From: Lentilactobacillus parafarraginis DSM 18390 = JCM 14109
GTDB taxonomy: Bacteria; Bacillota; Bacilli; Lactobacillales; Lactobacillaceae
Reading direction: 5' to 3'
DNA length: 40,117 nt
Assembly: GCF_001435895.1 (NCBI RefSeq)
Contig: NZ_AZFZ01000025.1
Coordinates: 1 to 40,117 of the forward strand
Shown here in pieces: positions 7,734-17,483 of the stretch. Each line of letters opens with the position of its first letter. Position 1 is the stretch's first letter. The position numbers were made by a program, and so were the translations under genes. The notes beneath the pieces are model-generated. The model saw only the letters and a list, made by a program, of their open reading frames with translations, searched no databases and was not told the origin of the DNA.

Positions 7734-10613
7734 TTACTTGGATGTTTGGCTGACAGACCGCTTTTTAGCCTGTTCGGTCAACTTTTTATCGCGTATCAAA
7801 ACTGGCTTTAAATACTGGCCGGTATAACTTTGCTTAGCTTCGGCAACCTCTTCGGGCGTTCCGGTTGCGACAATCCTACCGCCGCCATCACCGCCTTCAG
7901 GGCCAAGGTCAATCAGATGATCGGCATTCTTTACGACATCCAGATTATGTTCAATAATCAGCACCGTGTTTCCCTGATCGACTAATTGCTGTAAGACGCC
8001 CAGTAACTTCCGAATATCCTCGCTGTGAAGGCCAGTCGTCGGTTCATCTAAAATGTAGAAGTTTTTGCCATTTGCTTTCTTATAAAGCTCGGAGGCCAAC
8101 TTCATTCGTTGGGCTTCGCCACCGGAGAGCGTTGTGGCAGGCTGGCCGAGGGACACATACCCCAAGCCAACGTCCTTAATGGTCTGCAATTTCCTGGTGA
8201 TCTTTGGAATGGCACTGAAGAAATCCAGAGCTTCCTCAACGGTCATATCAAGAACGTCAGCAATATTCTTACCTTTATACTCAACTTCAAGGGTTTCAGC
8301 ATTGTACCGTTTGCCGTGACAAACTTCGCATGGCACGTATACATCGGGCAAAAAGTTCATTTCAATCTTCAAAATCCCGTCACCATGACAGGTTTCACAA
8401 CGCCCGCCCTTAACATTGAAACTGAAGCGGCCCTTCTTGAAGCCTCGTAACTTTGCATCGTTCGTATTGGCAAATAAGCCGCGGATGTCATCAAACACGC
8501 CGGTATAGGTCGCTGGGTTACTGCGAGGGGTTCTGCCAATTGGCGTCTGATCAATGTTTACAATCTTTTCAATATTTTTATAACCGGAAATTGACTTATA
8601 TTTACCAGGACGTTCAGAGTTGTGGTTTAGCTTCTGAGCCAACGCCTTCTTTAAAATATCATTAACCAGCGTCGACTTTCCAGAACCGGAAACGCCAGTC
8701 ACCACGATAAATTCTCCCAGTGGAAAATCAACCGTAATATTTTTAAGGTTATTTTCAGCAGCCCCGGTCACCCGGACCTTTTTGCCGTTACCCTGACGCC
8801 GTTTCTCCGGAACTGGAATAAATCGCTTACCAGCTAGATACTGGCCAGTAATCGAATTTGGTGCCTGGGCAATTTGATCCGGGGTTCCCACAGCCATCAC
8901 TTTACCCCCATCACGCCCGGCGCCTGGACCAATATCCACAATGTAGTCTGCAGCCCGCATCGTGTCTTCATCGTGTTCAACCACAATTAAGGTATTTCCC
9001 AAATCGCGCATTTTCTTCAGCGAAGCAATCAACCGGTCATTATCACGTTGATGAAGCCCAATTGAAGGCTCATCAAGAATGTAGAGGACCCCAGACAAAT
9101 TCGACCCAATCTGAGTCGCCAACCGGATACGTTGCGCCTCGCCACCAGAAAGCGTCCGTGCAGATCGTGACAGGGTCAGATAATCCAACCCAACGTTGCG
9201 TAGAAAAGTTAACCGGTCCGTAATTTCCTTAATAATTGGTTTGGCAATCATTGTATCCTGGTCACCGAAAGTCAGGTTTTCAAAGAAATGTAATTCCGCT
9301 GAGATATCCAAAGCAGACACCTTGGCAATGTCTTCATTACCGACTTTGACAGCCAGAGCCTTGCGATTCAACCGGTAACCATGACAGGTTTGACAAACCA
9401 ATTCGGTCATATAGCTGCTCAGGTTATTCCGAGTAAAGTCACTGCTGGTATTATGATACCGGCGATCAACGTTATTGATGACCCCTTCAAACGGTCCATT
9501 AACATCCCGAACGCCACCGAAGTCACTTTCCAACTTAAAATGGAAGTTCTTCGTTTTCGAACCGTACAACACGAAGTCGCGGTCCTTCTTAGGAAGTTTC
9601 TCAAACGGAACATCCATGTCAACGCCCTGAGCTTTGCAGGCCTGAGCCAGCATGTTGGGGTACCACTTTGACCCAGTTGGGCTCCAAGGGGCTAAGGCTC
9701 CCTCATTCAACGTCTTTGATTTATCTGGAACCACCAAGTCAGGATCAACTTCGAGCTTCATTCCCAACCCGTCACAATCAGGACAAGCGCCGATTGGCGA
9801 GTTAAACGAAAAGAGCCGGGGTTCGAGTTCACCGACCGTAAACCCACAAATTGGGCAAGCGTAGTGTTCTGAAAAAACCATTTGGGGCCGTTCCCCCAAA
9901 AAATCGGCCGTCGCATAACCGCCGCTTAACCGTAGGGCCGCTTCCAAGGAATCAGACAGCCGGTTATTAATCCCGTCTTTAACGACGATTCGGTCAATCA
10001 CGATATTAATATCATGTTTTTTATTCTTATCTAAATCAATTGGGTCGTCCACATCATGCGTCTCGCCATCAACCTGAACCCGAACGAAGCCTTCGCGCTT
10101 GATTTTCTCGAACACCTTTTTGTGCTGCCCTTTACGGCCCCGGACAATCGGGGAGAAAATTTGCAGCTTTGTTCGTTCAGGCAATTTCATAATTTGAGAA
10201 ATCATTTGGTCAACCGATTGACTGGTGATCACCGTTCCGTCATTTGGACAGATGGGAACGCCAACTCGTGCCCAAAGTAACCGGAAATAATCATTAATTT
10301 CCGTGACCGTTCCAACTGTGGACCGCGGGTTCTTAGAAGTCGTCTTTTGGTCAATGGAAATGGCCGGACTTAACCCTTCGATCGAATCAACATCCGGTTT
10401 ATCCATCTGGCCCAAAAATTGACGGGCGTACGACGACAGGCTTTCAACGTACCGGCGTTGCCCTTCCGCGTATAGCGTGTCAAATGCCAACGAACTTTTG
10501 CCGGAACCAGACAGGCCCGTCATTACGACCAGTTTATTTTTAGGAATCGTCACGTTCACGTTTTGCAAATTGTGTGCGCGCGCGCCGCGGATTATTATTT
10601 TATCATTTGCCAA
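7734..10613 (-). CDS. uvrA: Excinuclease ABC subunit A
   Basis: UvrA recognises DNA damage as a dimer and loads UvrB in nucleotide excision repair. Two ABC ATPase halves are visible: Walker A GLSGSGKS (about 33-40) and GVSGSGKS (about 640), each with the signature LSGGEAQR. CxxC zinc pairs are present (CPICGF...CPDCDG near 255-283 and CETCHG...CEVCHG near 738-764). At about 959 residues the protein is family-sized with a slightly long tail. AAAGGAG lies only 2 bases before a TTG at 10619 but 8 bases before the next TTG at 10613, so 10613 is the better start (MANDKIII). The ribosome site overlaps the uvrB stop. Confidence 0.97.
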   Translation of the reverse strand: MANDKIIIRGARAHNLQNVNVTIPKNKLVVMTGLSGSGKSSLAFDTLYAEGQRRYVESLSSYARQFLGQMDKPDVDSIEGLSPAISIDQKTTSKNPRSTVGTVTEINDYFRLLWARVGVPICPNDGTVITSQSVDQMISQIMKLPERTKLQIFSPIVRGRKGQHKKVFEKIKREGFVRVQVDGETHDVDDPIDLDKNKKHDINIVIDRIVVKDGINNRLSDSLEAALRLSGGYATADFLGERPQMVFSEHYACPICGFTVGELEPRLFSFNSPIGACPDCDGLGMKLEVDPDLVVPDKSKTLNEGALAPWSPTGSKWYPNMLAQACKAQGVDMDVPFEKLPKKDRDFVLYGSKTKNFHFKLESDFGGVRDVNGPFEGVINNVDRRYHNTSSDFTRNNLSSYMTELVCQTCHGYRLNRKALAVKVGNEDIAKVSALDISAELHFFENLTFGDQDTMIAKPIIKEITDRLTFLRNVGLDYLTLSRSARTLSGGEAQRIRLATQIGSNLSGVLYILDEPSIGLHQRDNDRLIASLKKMRDLGNTLIVVEHDEDTMRAADYIVDIGPGAGRDGGKVMAVGTPDQIAQAPNSITGQYLAGKRFIPVPEKRRQGNGKKVRVTGAAENNLKNITVDFPLGEFIVVTGVSGSGKSTLVNDILKKALAQKLNHNSERPGKYKSISGYKNIEKIVNIDQTPIGRTPRSNPATYTGVFDDIRGLFANTNDAKLRGFKKGRFSFNVKGGRCETCHGDGILKIEMNFLPDVYVPCEVCHGKRYNAETLEVEYKGKNIADVLDMTVEEALDFFSAIPKITRKLQTIKDVGLGYVSLGQPATTLSGGEAQRMKLASELYKKANGKNFYILDEPTTGLHSEDIRKLLGVLQQLVDQGNTVLIIEHNLDVVKNADHLIDLGPEGGDGGGRIVATGTPEEVAEAKQSYTGQYLKPVLIRDKKLTEQAKKRSVSQTSK

Positions 10614-10626
10614 ACTCAAATCTCCT

Positions 10627-12630
10627 TTAACTAATCTGCGCCTTTAATTCCATGATTGTATCACGCAGAGTTGCGGCTTGCTCAAAATCAAGCTTCTTGG
10701 CTGCTTCCCGCATTTCATCGGTTAACTTGCTCAACATTGACTTTTGATCCTTCGTACTCATTTGTTCAAAATCGCTTTCAACAAAATCATCCTTTTCACC
10801 ACTATCGTCAGTTGATTTCGTAATCGAGATTGCGTCGCGAATCGGCTTAATAATGGTTTTCGGCGTAATGCCGTGTTCCTGATTGTACTTAATTTGAATG
10901 GCCCGTCGGCGAGCAGTCTCATCCATCGCGGCCTTCATCGAATCAGTAACCGTATCAGCGTACATAATAACGGCCCCGTGTTCATTTCGAGAAGCCCGGC
11001 CGATGGTTTGGATCAGCGATCGCTCATTACGCAGAAAGCCTTCCTTATCAGCATCCAAAATTGCGACCAGGGACACTTCGGGCACGTCAATCCCTTCACG
11101 CAATAGGTTAATGCCGACCAGCACGTCAAATTTACCCAGACGAAGATCCCGAATAATCTGGGTTCGCTCAAGGGTTTTAATGTCTGAATGCAGGTACTTG
11201 ACCTTGATTCCCAAATCCTTCAGGTAGTCGGTTAAATCCTCGGCCATCTTTTTTGTCAGCGTCGTCACAAATACCCGTTCATGCTTATCAACCCGCTTGT
11301 TGATTTCACCAACCAGGTCATCCATCTGGCCCATAATTGGCCGAACGTCAACCGTTGGATCTAGTAAGCCCGTTGGCCGAATGATTTGTTGGACAACGTC
11401 CTTGGTCTGATCCATTTCATAGGGACCGGGCGTAGCAGACATATACACCACTTGATGAACCCGCTTTTCAAATTCGGGTAATGTGAGCGGCCGATTATCA
11501 AGCGCACTTGGCAGCCGGAAACCGTAGTCAACCAGCTGCTGTTTCCGAGCCCGATCACCATTGTACATCCCGCGAATTTGTGGCATGGTTTGGTGAGATT
11601 CATCAACGACGGTCAGGTAATCGTCTGGGAAAAAGTCCAGTAGCGTAAACGGCGGCTGGCCGGGCTTTCGCCGGTCCATAAACCGTGAATAATTTTCAAT
11701 TCCGCTGGTATAACCCATTTCCCGCATCATTTCAATATCATACGTCGTCCGTTGTTTAAGCCGTTGCGCCTCAAGCAGTTTGCCTTCTTTTTCAAACTTG
11801 GCAACCTGATCGTCCATCTCCTGTTTGATTTCTGGAAGTGCCAGTTTCATCACATCATCACTGGTCAAAAAGTGAGTTGCCGGAAAAATGGCAATATGCT
11901 CCCGGTCACCAATCACTTCACCAGTCAGGGTATCAACTTCCCGAATTCGGTCAATTTCGTCGCCAAAAAACTCCACCCGAAAAGCATGTTCATCCCAGGA
12001 AGCCGGAAAAATTTCAACAACGTCGCCATGAACCCGGAATCGGCCCCGTTGAAAATCAATGTCGTTTCGATCATATTGAATATCTACCAACTGCCTTAAC
12101 AGATGATCACGTTCAATATTTTGACCGACTCGAAGTGACACAACGTGATTGCGGTACTCGCTGGGATCCCCCAAACCAAAGATTGATGAAACAGACGCCA
12201 CCACAATCACGTCATTGCGTTCCAACAACGAACTCGTGGCTGAATGTCGGAGTTGATCGATTTCATCATTAATGGAAGAATCCTTCTCAATGTAAGTATC
12301 ACTCGAAGGCACGTACGCTTCTGGTTGATAATAATCATAGTAACTTACAAAGTACTCCACAGCGTTATGTGGGAAAAATTCCTTAAACTCACCGTATAAT
12401 TGCCCAGCCAGCGTCTTATTGTGGGACAACACCAAAGTCGGTTTATTGACCTGCGCGATCACGTTAGAGATTGTAAAGGTCTTCCCAGTCCCAGTCGCGC
12501 CCAACAGGATCTGGGCCTTTTTGCCCTCATCGATGCCAGAAACTAGTTTCTTGATGGCCGCTGGTTGGTCGCCAGTTGGCTTGTATTTAGATACCAGATC
12601 AAATTTATGATCATTTTCTCGTTCGATCAA
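10627..12630 (-). CDS. uvrB: Excinuclease ABC subunit B
   Basis: This 667-residue helicase-like protein verifies damage and recruits UvrC. Walker A is [11 protein letters not shown] (about 42-52), and the beta-hairpin segment [12 protein letters not shown] (about 98-109) is typical of UvrB. Helicase motifs include [11 protein letters not shown] and QTIGRASRN, and the C-terminal UVR motif sits near 630-665. The start is TTG at 12630 with GGGGGA 8 bases before it. It is first in the uvrB-uvrA operon and is controlled by a promoter carrying a LexA-type box (12758-12785), consistent with SOS induction. Confidence 0.97.
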   Translation of the reverse strand: MIERENDHKFDLVSKYKPTGDQPAAIKKLVSGIDEGKKAQILLGATGTGKTFTISNVIAQVNKPTLVLSHNKTLAGQLYGEFKEFFPHNAVEYFVSYYDYYQPEAYVPSSDTYIEKDSSINDEIDQLRHSATSSLLERNDVIVVASVSSIFGLGDPSEYRNHVVSLRVGQNIERDHLLRQLVDIQYDRNDIDFQRGRFRVHGDVVEIFPASWDEHAFRVEFFGDEIDRIREVDTLTGEVIGDREHIAIFPATHFLTSDDVMKLALPEIKQEMDDQVAKFEKEGKLLEAQRLKQRTTYDIEMMREMGYTSGIENYSRFMDRRKPGQPPFTLLDFFPDDYLTVVDESHQTMPQIRGMYNGDRARKQQLVDYGFRLPSALDNRPLTLPEFEKRVHQVVYMSATPGPYEMDQTKDVVQQIIRPTGLLDPTVDVRPIMGQMDDLVGEINKRVDKHERVFVTTLTKKMAEDLTDYLKDLGIKVKYLHSDIKTLERTQIIRDLRLGKFDVLVGINLLREGIDVPEVSLVAILDADKEGFLRNERSLIQTIGRASRNEHGAVIMYADTVTDSMKAAMDETARRRAIQIKYNQEHGITPKTIIKPIRDAISITKSTDDSGEKDDFVESDFEQMSTKDQKSMLSKLTDEMREAAKKLDFEQAATLRDTIMELKAQIS

Positions 12631-12671
12631 TCAAAATTCCCCCTGACTGAAAATCGAAGCATCCAAAGACT

Positions 12672-12709
12672 AAAAAAGGCAGGGATCATGATGGCAATTC
12701 CCGACCCTT
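12672..12709 (-). terminator. Terminator-like hairpin inside the uvrB leader
   Basis: On the minus strand, AAGGGTCGGGA (12699-12709) pairs imperfectly with TCCCTGCCT (12677-12685) and is followed by TTTTTT. It lies downstream of the uvrB promoter but upstream of the uvrB start. It could end transcripts of the HD gene, or attenuate uvrB. An outer helix, GAAGC-CAAAGA (12718-12728) with TCTTTG-GAT-GCTTC (12656-12669), can enclose it. Confidence 0.6.
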
Positions 12710-12757
12710 TGTGACAATCTTTGGCTTCACTAACGCTAACAAATCTATCCACTAGCC

Positions 12758-12785
12758 ATTTTACCATACGAACATACTTTCGCAA
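12758..12785 (-). promoter_or_regulatory. uvrBA promoter
   Basis: On the minus strand, TTGCGA (12780-12785) and TAAAAT (12758-12763) are spaced by 16 bases. The LexA-type box lies in the spacer. Confidence 0.75.
12769..12782. promoter_or_regulatory. LexA/DinR (SOS) box of uvrBA
   Basis: CGAACATACTTTCG matches the Gram-positive SOS box CGAAC-RNRY-GTTYG with one mismatch (T for G at position 10). It sits between the -35 and -10 of uvrBA and touches the -35, the expected place for a repressor site. Confidence 0.8.
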
Positions 12786-12789
12786 ACGA

Positions 12790-13437
12790 TTATTTATCGG
12801 GACTTTGATTTTTCAAAACCCGCCGTGTCAATTTTCGTAATTTTTCCTGCGTTGTAAAATTTTCAGCCAACATTTCCGGAATCACTTTAGTAACAACATA
12901 TTGAACGCAGTGCATATCCCGGTATTCCAGCATGGTTGACAGGCTTTCCTTATACATTTCAGGATACACCTCTTCTGGATTTCCTTTTTGGATCTCACCG
13001 AACGATTCGTAAAGCAAATCCACCTTATCGGCAACCGCCAAAATGCGGCCTTCGAGGGTGTCATCCTTGCCCTCCGATAATCGCCGGCGATAGGCATCTT
13101 GAAATTCTGTTGGAATTTCGTTTTGGACAAAATTCTCGGTCAACTTGTCATCGACATCGGCCAGCATGGATCGCAACACTGGCGTCGCATACTTAACCGG
13201 TGTCTTGATATCGCCGATGAACCGCTCAGTATAATCGTGATTCAGCGCTTTTTCATATAGCAGCCGCCAGTTAATCGATTCGCCAGCATTTTCTTCAACG
13301 TCACCTAAGAACTGAGCAATTTCGGTCACTTTAAAGGAATGAGCGGCCACTGAGTGCTGCTCAAATTTGAAATATCCGGGTGCCCGGTTAATCAATTCCA
13401 ACTCGTCTAAGCTTTCCAAATATTGATGCATTCCCAT
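12790..13437 (-). CDS. HD-domain phosphohydrolase, YfbR-like
   Basis: The 215-residue protein carries an HD metal-binding domain: His in SVAAHSFKV, the HD pair in ALNHDYTE, then GDIKTPVKYATP and a later Asp in AVADKVDLL. The order and the GD(L/I)xTPVKY segment match YfbR, a 5'-nucleotidase acting on deoxynucleoside monophosphates. The exact substrate here is inferred. ATG at 13437 follows GGGGGA with good spacing. The longer frame to 13527 would translate the promoter and hairpin region, so I rejected it. It lies between trxB and uvrB on the same strand. Confidence 0.85.
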   Translation of the reverse strand: MGMHQYLESLDELELINRAPGYFKFEQHSVAAHSFKVTEIAQFLGDVEENAGESINWRLLYEKALNHDYTERFIGDIKTPVKYATPVLRSMLADVDDKLTENFVQNEIPTEFQDAYRRRLSEGKDDTLEGRILAVADKVDLLYESFGEIQKGNPEEVYPEMYKESLSTMLEYRDMHCVQYVVTKVIPEMLAENFTTQEKLRKLTRRVLKNQSPDK

Positions 13438-13474
13438 CGTCGTTTCCCCCGTCCACTTTGATTTCGATACCAAA

Positions 13475-13502
13475 GAAGGCCGAGAATCAATTCCCGACCT
13501 TC
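13475..13502 (-). terminator. Hairpin between trxB and the HD gene
   Basis: On the minus strand, GAAGGTCG (13495-13502) pairs with CGGCCTTC (13475-13482), followed only by TTTGG, so it is a weak trxB terminator or a leader hairpin of the HD gene. It shares the 12-mer GGTCGGGAATTG with the hairpin in the uvrB leader. Confidence 0.5.
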
Positions 13503-13515
13503 TTTCGTTATATTT

Positions 13516-13543
13516 ATCGTATCGCATTGTAAATGAAATTCAA
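13516..13543 (-). promoter_or_regulatory. Possible promoter of the HD gene
   Basis: On the minus strand, TTGAAT (13538-13543) and TACGAT (13516-13521) are spaced by 16 bases. It lies just after the trxB stop and upstream of the hairpin at 13475-13502. Confidence 0.5.
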
Positions 13544-13557
13544 CTATCAACTGATGA

Positions 13558-14508
13558 TTATCTGGAAACTTCGGACTTATCAGCTTCACTGTGAGCTTCC
13601 ACGTACTTAAACGCTTGCTGACCAGCAATGCCACCCTCACCAACAGCAGTCGTGATCTGGCGTAAATTCTTCTCACGAACATCGCCAATGGCATAAATCC
13701 CCGCAACGGCGGTTTCCATCTTATCATTGGTTTCAATCCAGCCATCGTCGTTAGTGATGTTCAATCCAGCAAACGGCTCAGTCATTGGCAATAACCCGAC
13801 GTAAATAAAGACGCCTGACGTTGCAATTTCTGAAGTTTCGTTCGTTTGATTATTAACGACCTTAACGCCGGTAACCTTGGTATCATCACCAATAACGTCG
13901 GTCACGTTCGTGTTCCAAACAAAATCAATTTTGTCGTTTGCAAATGCCCGGTCCTGCAACACTTTTTGCGCCCGTAATTGATCACGGCGATGAATAACTG
14001 TAACGTGATTAACAATTCCGGCAAGGTACGAGGCCTCTTCGATTGCGGAGTCACCGCCACCAACGACAACCACGTCCTTGTTTCTGAAGAATGCCCCATC
14101 ACATACGGCGCAGTAGGAAACACCCTTACCACCGTATTCCTGCTCACCAGAAATTCCCAGCTTCTTATATTCGGATCCGGTTGCAATGATCACAACCTTA
14201 GCTTCTAGTTCGTCACTATCGGTTTTAACCACCTTAATGGTTCCCTTATCTTCAATCGATTCAACGGAACCATAAACGTACTCGGCGCCAAAGTTAACCG
14301 AACTGTCATACATCTGTTGGGACAGATCAGGACCCATGATTGATTTAAAGCCGGGATAGTTTTCAATTGCGGCCGTGTTATTCATTTGACCACCATAAAT
14401 GCCGCGGTCAACCATCGCAACCGACAGATTTGCCCGTGAAGCATAAAGCGCCGCGGTCATTCCACCGGGGCCGGCACCAATCACAACGACATCGTATTTT
14501 TTAGCCAT
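13558..14508 (-). CDS. trxB: Thioredoxin-disulfide reductase
   Basis: This 316-residue flavoenzyme uses NADPH to reduce thioredoxin and keeps cytoplasmic thiols reduced. Visible parts are the FAD loop VVVIGAGPGGMTAA (about 7-20), the redox-active pair in YCAVCDGAFF (about 132-141), the NADPH loop VVVGGGDSAIEEA (about 147-159) and the C-terminal FAD motif GIYAIGDVRE. GGAGGG precedes the ATG closely. Length is typical for low-molecular-weight TrxB. It follows galU on the same strand after a 75-base gap. Confidence 0.97.
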   Translation of the reverse strand: MAKKYDVVVIGAGPGGMTAALYASRANLSVAMVDRGIYGGQMNNTAAIENYPGFKSIMGPDLSQQMYDSSVNFGAEYVYGSVESIEDKGTIKVVKTDSDELEAKVVIIATGSEYKKLGISGEQEYGGKGVSYCAVCDGAFFRNKDVVVVGGGDSAIEEASYLAGIVNHVTVIHRRDQLRAQKVLQDRAFANDKIDFVWNTNVTDVIGDDTKVTGVKVVNNQTNETSEIATSGVFIYVGLLPMTEPFAGLNITNDDGWIETNDKMETAVAGIYAIGDVREKNLRQITTAVGEGGIAGQQAFKYVEAHSEADKSEVSR

Positions 14509-14583
14509 ATGGACCCTCCTCTGAAATAAAAATCTACAACTGTCAATATACTATTAAAAAGTAAGCTAGTCTAGTATTTCATC

Positions 14584-15486
14584 TTATTTTTTCTTTTTCG
14601 CATCTTCATCGGTCAACTGCTTGCCCAAATCTTTCAGATAAGCGCGCAACCCGGTTGAAATTTCAGGATGCTGAAGACCAAAGATAATGTTGGTTTTTAA
14701 CCAGCTCAATTTATTACCGGTATCGTAACGCGCCCCTTTAAATTCATGGGCAAACACCCGCTGAGTTCGGTTGAGCGTGTCAATTGCCGACGTTAACTGA
14801 ATTTCCCCACTGGCGTCGGGCTTCGCATCTTCCAGAATGCCAAAAATCTCGGGTGTCAACAAGTAGCGCCCAATAATTGCCAGGTCACTCGGGGCCTTCT
14901 CTGGCGATGGCTTTTCAACAAATTTCTTAACGTTAAACAACCCGGGTCGAACCTCTTCTGACGGATCAATCACCCCATACTTGGAAATGTCGCGGTGGGC
15001 AACCTTCTTTACCGCCAGCGTTGAAGCACCAGTCTGCTGGTAACTATCCATGAGCTGCTTGGTTAACGGCACCTTGTCCTGCATAACATCATCACCCAAC
15101 ATCACCACGAATGGTTCGTTGCTGATGAAGCTGCGAGCAGTATAGATGGCATCCCCAAGGCCGCGGGGATGCGACTGACGAATGAAATAAATGTTCATAT
15201 CATTGGTCTTGCGAATCGTCTCCAACATGTCCGTCTTGTGCCGTTCTTCAAGATTTTGTTCAAGCTCGGGATTGGCGTCAAAATGGTCTTCGATCGAACG
15301 TTTACCCTTGCCGATCACAATCACAATGTCTTTGATGCCTGATTTTTTGGCTTCTTCAACAATAAATTGAATCGTTGGGGTATCAACAATTGGCAGCATT
15401 TCCTTAGGTAACGCTTTGGTCTCAGGTAGAAAACGAGTGCCAAGTCCCGCAGCGGGAATCACAGCTTTGGTTACTTTTTTTTGCAT
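14584..15486 (-). CDS. galU: UTP-glucose-1-phosphate uridylyltransferase
   Basis: The 300-residue enzyme makes UDP-glucose from UTP and glucose-1-phosphate for galactose metabolism, glycolipids, teichoic-acid glucosylation and exopolysaccharide. The signature [17 protein letters not shown] and then [11 protein letters not shown] lie in the first 35 residues, with VMLGDD, EKP and [10 protein letters not shown] further on. GAGG lies 8 bases before ATG 15486, while the in-frame TTG at 15492 would be only 2 bases from it, so ATG is preferred. The C-terminus is lysine-rich (DEDAKKKK). Confidence 0.96.
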   Translation of the reverse strand: MQKKVTKAVIPAAGLGTRFLPETKALPKEMLPIVDTPTIQFIVEEAKKSGIKDIVIVIGKGKRSIEDHFDANPELEQNLEERHKTDMLETIRKTNDMNIYFIRQSHPRGLGDAIYTARSFISNEPFVVMLGDDVMQDKVPLTKQLMDSYQQTGASTLAVKKVAHRDISKYGVIDPSEEVRPGLFNVKKFVEKPSPEKAPSDLAIIGRYLLTPEIFGILEDAKPDASGEIQLTSAIDTLNRTQRVFAHEFKGARYDTGNKLSWLKTNIIFGLQHPEISTGLRAYLKDLGKQLTDEDAKKKK

Positions 15487-15514
15487 ATTCAATGCCTCAT
15501 CTTTCTCAAACGCA

Positions 15515-15531
15515 AGTCGGTCAGACCGACT
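15515..15531. promoter_or_regulatory. Palindrome in the galU upstream region
   Basis: AGTCGGTC-A-GACCGACT is a perfect 8-base inverted repeat with a 1-base centre, placed between gpsA and the galU ribosome site. There is no T-run, and a 1-base loop is poor for RNA, so a protein-binding site is likelier than a terminator. The regulator is unknown. Confidence 0.45.
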
Positions 15532-15590
15532 ACCTTTTGATTATTAAATAGGATTAGATATAGAAACCATGCCCAACTAGGATCTCATTT

Positions 15591-16607
15591 CTAGCCAATT
15601 TCCGAACGACCTTCACGCGTCATTAACTGATTGATGGTTTCCTTAATGTCGGCCCCATCGTAGAGGACGTGGTAGATCGCACTGGTAATTGGCATCTCAA
15701 CCCCGCGTTTCTTAGATAGTTCATAAGCAGCGCGGGTGGTTGCAACCCCTTCAATAACCATTCCCATATTTTTAATGACTGCCTCAAGCGATTCCCCACG
15801 GCCAAGTTCATTGCCGGCCCGCCAGTTTCGTGAATTCGTACTGGTAGCTGTTACAATAATGTCACCGACGCCGGAAAGGCCAATAAATGTCAGTGGGTTC
15901 GCCCCAAACGACGTTCCCAGCCGAGAAATTTCGGCTAATCCCCGGGTCATCAGTGCTGCCTTGGCGTTATCTTTATACCCTAAACCATACAGGGCGCCGG
16001 CGCCTAATGCAATAATATTTTTCAACGCGGCGCCAAACTCAACGCCGATCACGTCGTCACTGGTATAAACCCGGAAATAATTGTTCATAAACAGATCCTG
16101 AATTTCACTGGCTGCCCGCTGATTATCGCTGGCAACGGTCACCAATGTAATGTCGTGGGTGACCACGTCTTCGGCCTGACTGGGGCCGGACAATACGGAG
16201 ATCGACTGCCGATTTTCGGGATCAATTTCTTCAGATAGGACTTGCGAAAGTCGTAAATAGGTTTTCTCCTCAATTCCCTTCGATGCATGAATAATATTAA
16301 CCGAGTGGTTGCGGTCCTTCAAGATCGCGGCCACTTGGCGGGCGACAGACCTGGTTACCTGAGTTGGGACGACAAACAATATGTAGTCAACCCCGTCAAT
16401 TGCCGCTGCCAAATCATGGTAGGCGGAAATTGATTCAGAGAATGTGTAGTTTTTAATATACTTGGGATTGGTATGGGTCTCATTAAACTGGGCCACCTGT
16501 TTTTCGTTATACGACCATAACCTAACGTGGGAACCATTTTCATCAAGAACACTTGCTAAAACGCTTCCCCACGATCCAGCACCTAGAACTGCAATTTCTT
16601 TAGTCAT
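15591..16607 (-). CDS. gpsA: Glycerol-3-phosphate dehydrogenase [NAD(P)+]
   Basis: The 338-residue cytoplasmic enzyme reduces dihydroxyacetone phosphate to sn-glycerol-3-phosphate for phospholipid and teichoic-acid synthesis. The Rossmann loop is [12 protein letters not shown] (about 7-18), substrate segments include [12 protein letters not shown], and the catalytic helix region reads [19 protein letters not shown] with the conserved Lys. AAAGGAG precedes the ATG. It is 27 bases downstream of lgt in the run hprK-lgt-gpsA-galU, a usual order in lactobacilli. Confidence 0.96.
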   Translation of the reverse strand: MTKEIAVLGAGSWGSVLASVLDENGSHVRLWSYNEKQVAQFNETHTNPKYIKNYTFSESISAYHDLAAAIDGVDYILFVVPTQVTRSVARQVAAILKDRNHSVNIIHASKGIEEKTYLRLSQVLSEEIDPENRQSISVLSGPSQAEDVVTHDITLVTVASDNQRAASEIQDLFMNNYFRVYTSDDVIGVEFGAALKNIIALGAGALYGLGYKDNAKAALMTRGLAEISRLGTSFGANPLTFIGLSGVGDIIVTATSTNSRNWRAGNELGRGESLEAVIKNMGMVIEGVATTRAAYELSKKRGVEMPITSAIYHVLYDGADIKETINQLMTREGRSEIG

Positions 16608-16634
16608 TATTATTCTCCTTTAGTGAGTCGGTAA

Positions 16635-17474
16635 TTATAAATCAACGTGCAGGGTGTTGCCTTCCAAATACCACGGGTTGGTCTCACGCCGCCGCCGACG
16701 GTAAATGATGATCCCAATCGCCCCAACAAATAAGACGATTGATAAGATTTGGGAGACCCTTAAATTATATAACATTAGGCTATCGGTTCGCATGCCCTCA
16801 ATAAAAAAGCGGCCAAACGAATACCACATCACATAGCTCAAAAAGACTTCTCCCTGCTTGAAGAACTTGGGATTGTGGCGCAACGTGATGAGAACCAAGA
16901 ATCCCAAGAAGCTCCAAATTGATTCATACAAAAAAGTCGGCTGCCGATACGCACCGCTAATATACATCTGTGAAATGATGAAGTGCGGCAAATGCAAGCC
17001 TTGCAGGTACGCTAATGAGGTAACCTTACCGAACGCTTCCTGATTCATAAAATTGCCCCAGCGGCCAATTGATTGCGCCAAGATGACGGTTGGCGCCGCG
17101 ACATCAAGCATCAGCCAGACTGGAATAAACCGCTTACGGCAAAACCAAATCACAACGATCATCGCCCCGATTAGGGAACCATAAATGGCAATTCCCCCGT
17201 CCCAAATCTGAATGATTTCACCGGGATTATTTTTATAGTATTGCCATTGAAAGGCCACGTAGTATAGCCGAGCACAAATCAAAGCTGCCGGTAAGGCCCA
17301 TAAAATCATATCATAAATATCATCGGCGTTAATTCCGCGTTTGTTACCTTCCCGAACGGCCAGATACACCGCGATAATCACACCGGTTGCGATAATCACA
17401 CCATACCAGTGGACTTCGATTGGGCCTAAATGAAACGCAATCGGGTTCAACGCTAAACTTGTTACACTCAACAA
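16635..17474 (-). CDS. lgt: Phosphatidylglycerol-prolipoprotein diacylglyceryl transferase
   Basis: Lgt transfers diacylglycerol from phosphatidylglycerol to the lipobox cysteine of prolipoproteins at the membrane. The protein (about 279 residues) has seven or so membrane segments, the motif [10 protein letters not shown] near the start and the family signature [13 protein letters not shown] near residue 140. The reading frame opens at TTG 17480, but AGGGG touches that codon. TTG at 17474 or 17471 has 6 or 9 bases of spacing, so I chose 17474. The ribosome site overlaps the hprK stop, implying coupling with hprK. Confidence 0.93.
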   Translation of the reverse strand: MLSVTSLALNPIAFHLGPIEVHWYGVIIATGVIIAVYLAVREGNKRGINADDIYDMILWALPAALICARLYYVAFQWQYYKNNPGEIIQIWDGGIAIYGSLIGAMIVVIWFCRKRFIPVWLMLDVAAPTVILAQSIGRWGNFMNQEAFGKVTSLAYLQGLHLPHFIISQMYISGAYRQPTFLYESIWSFLGFLVLITLRHNPKFFKQGEVFLSYVMWYSFGRFFIEGMRTDSLMLYNLRVSQILSIVLFVGAIGIIIYRRRRRETNPWYLEGNTLHVDL

Positions 17475-17483
17475 CTGCAACCC

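Noticed and set aside
7734-12630. Several long open frames opposite uvrA and uvrB
   Set aside because: They have no ribosome sites or family resemblance and are shadows of GC-biased codons in the real genes.
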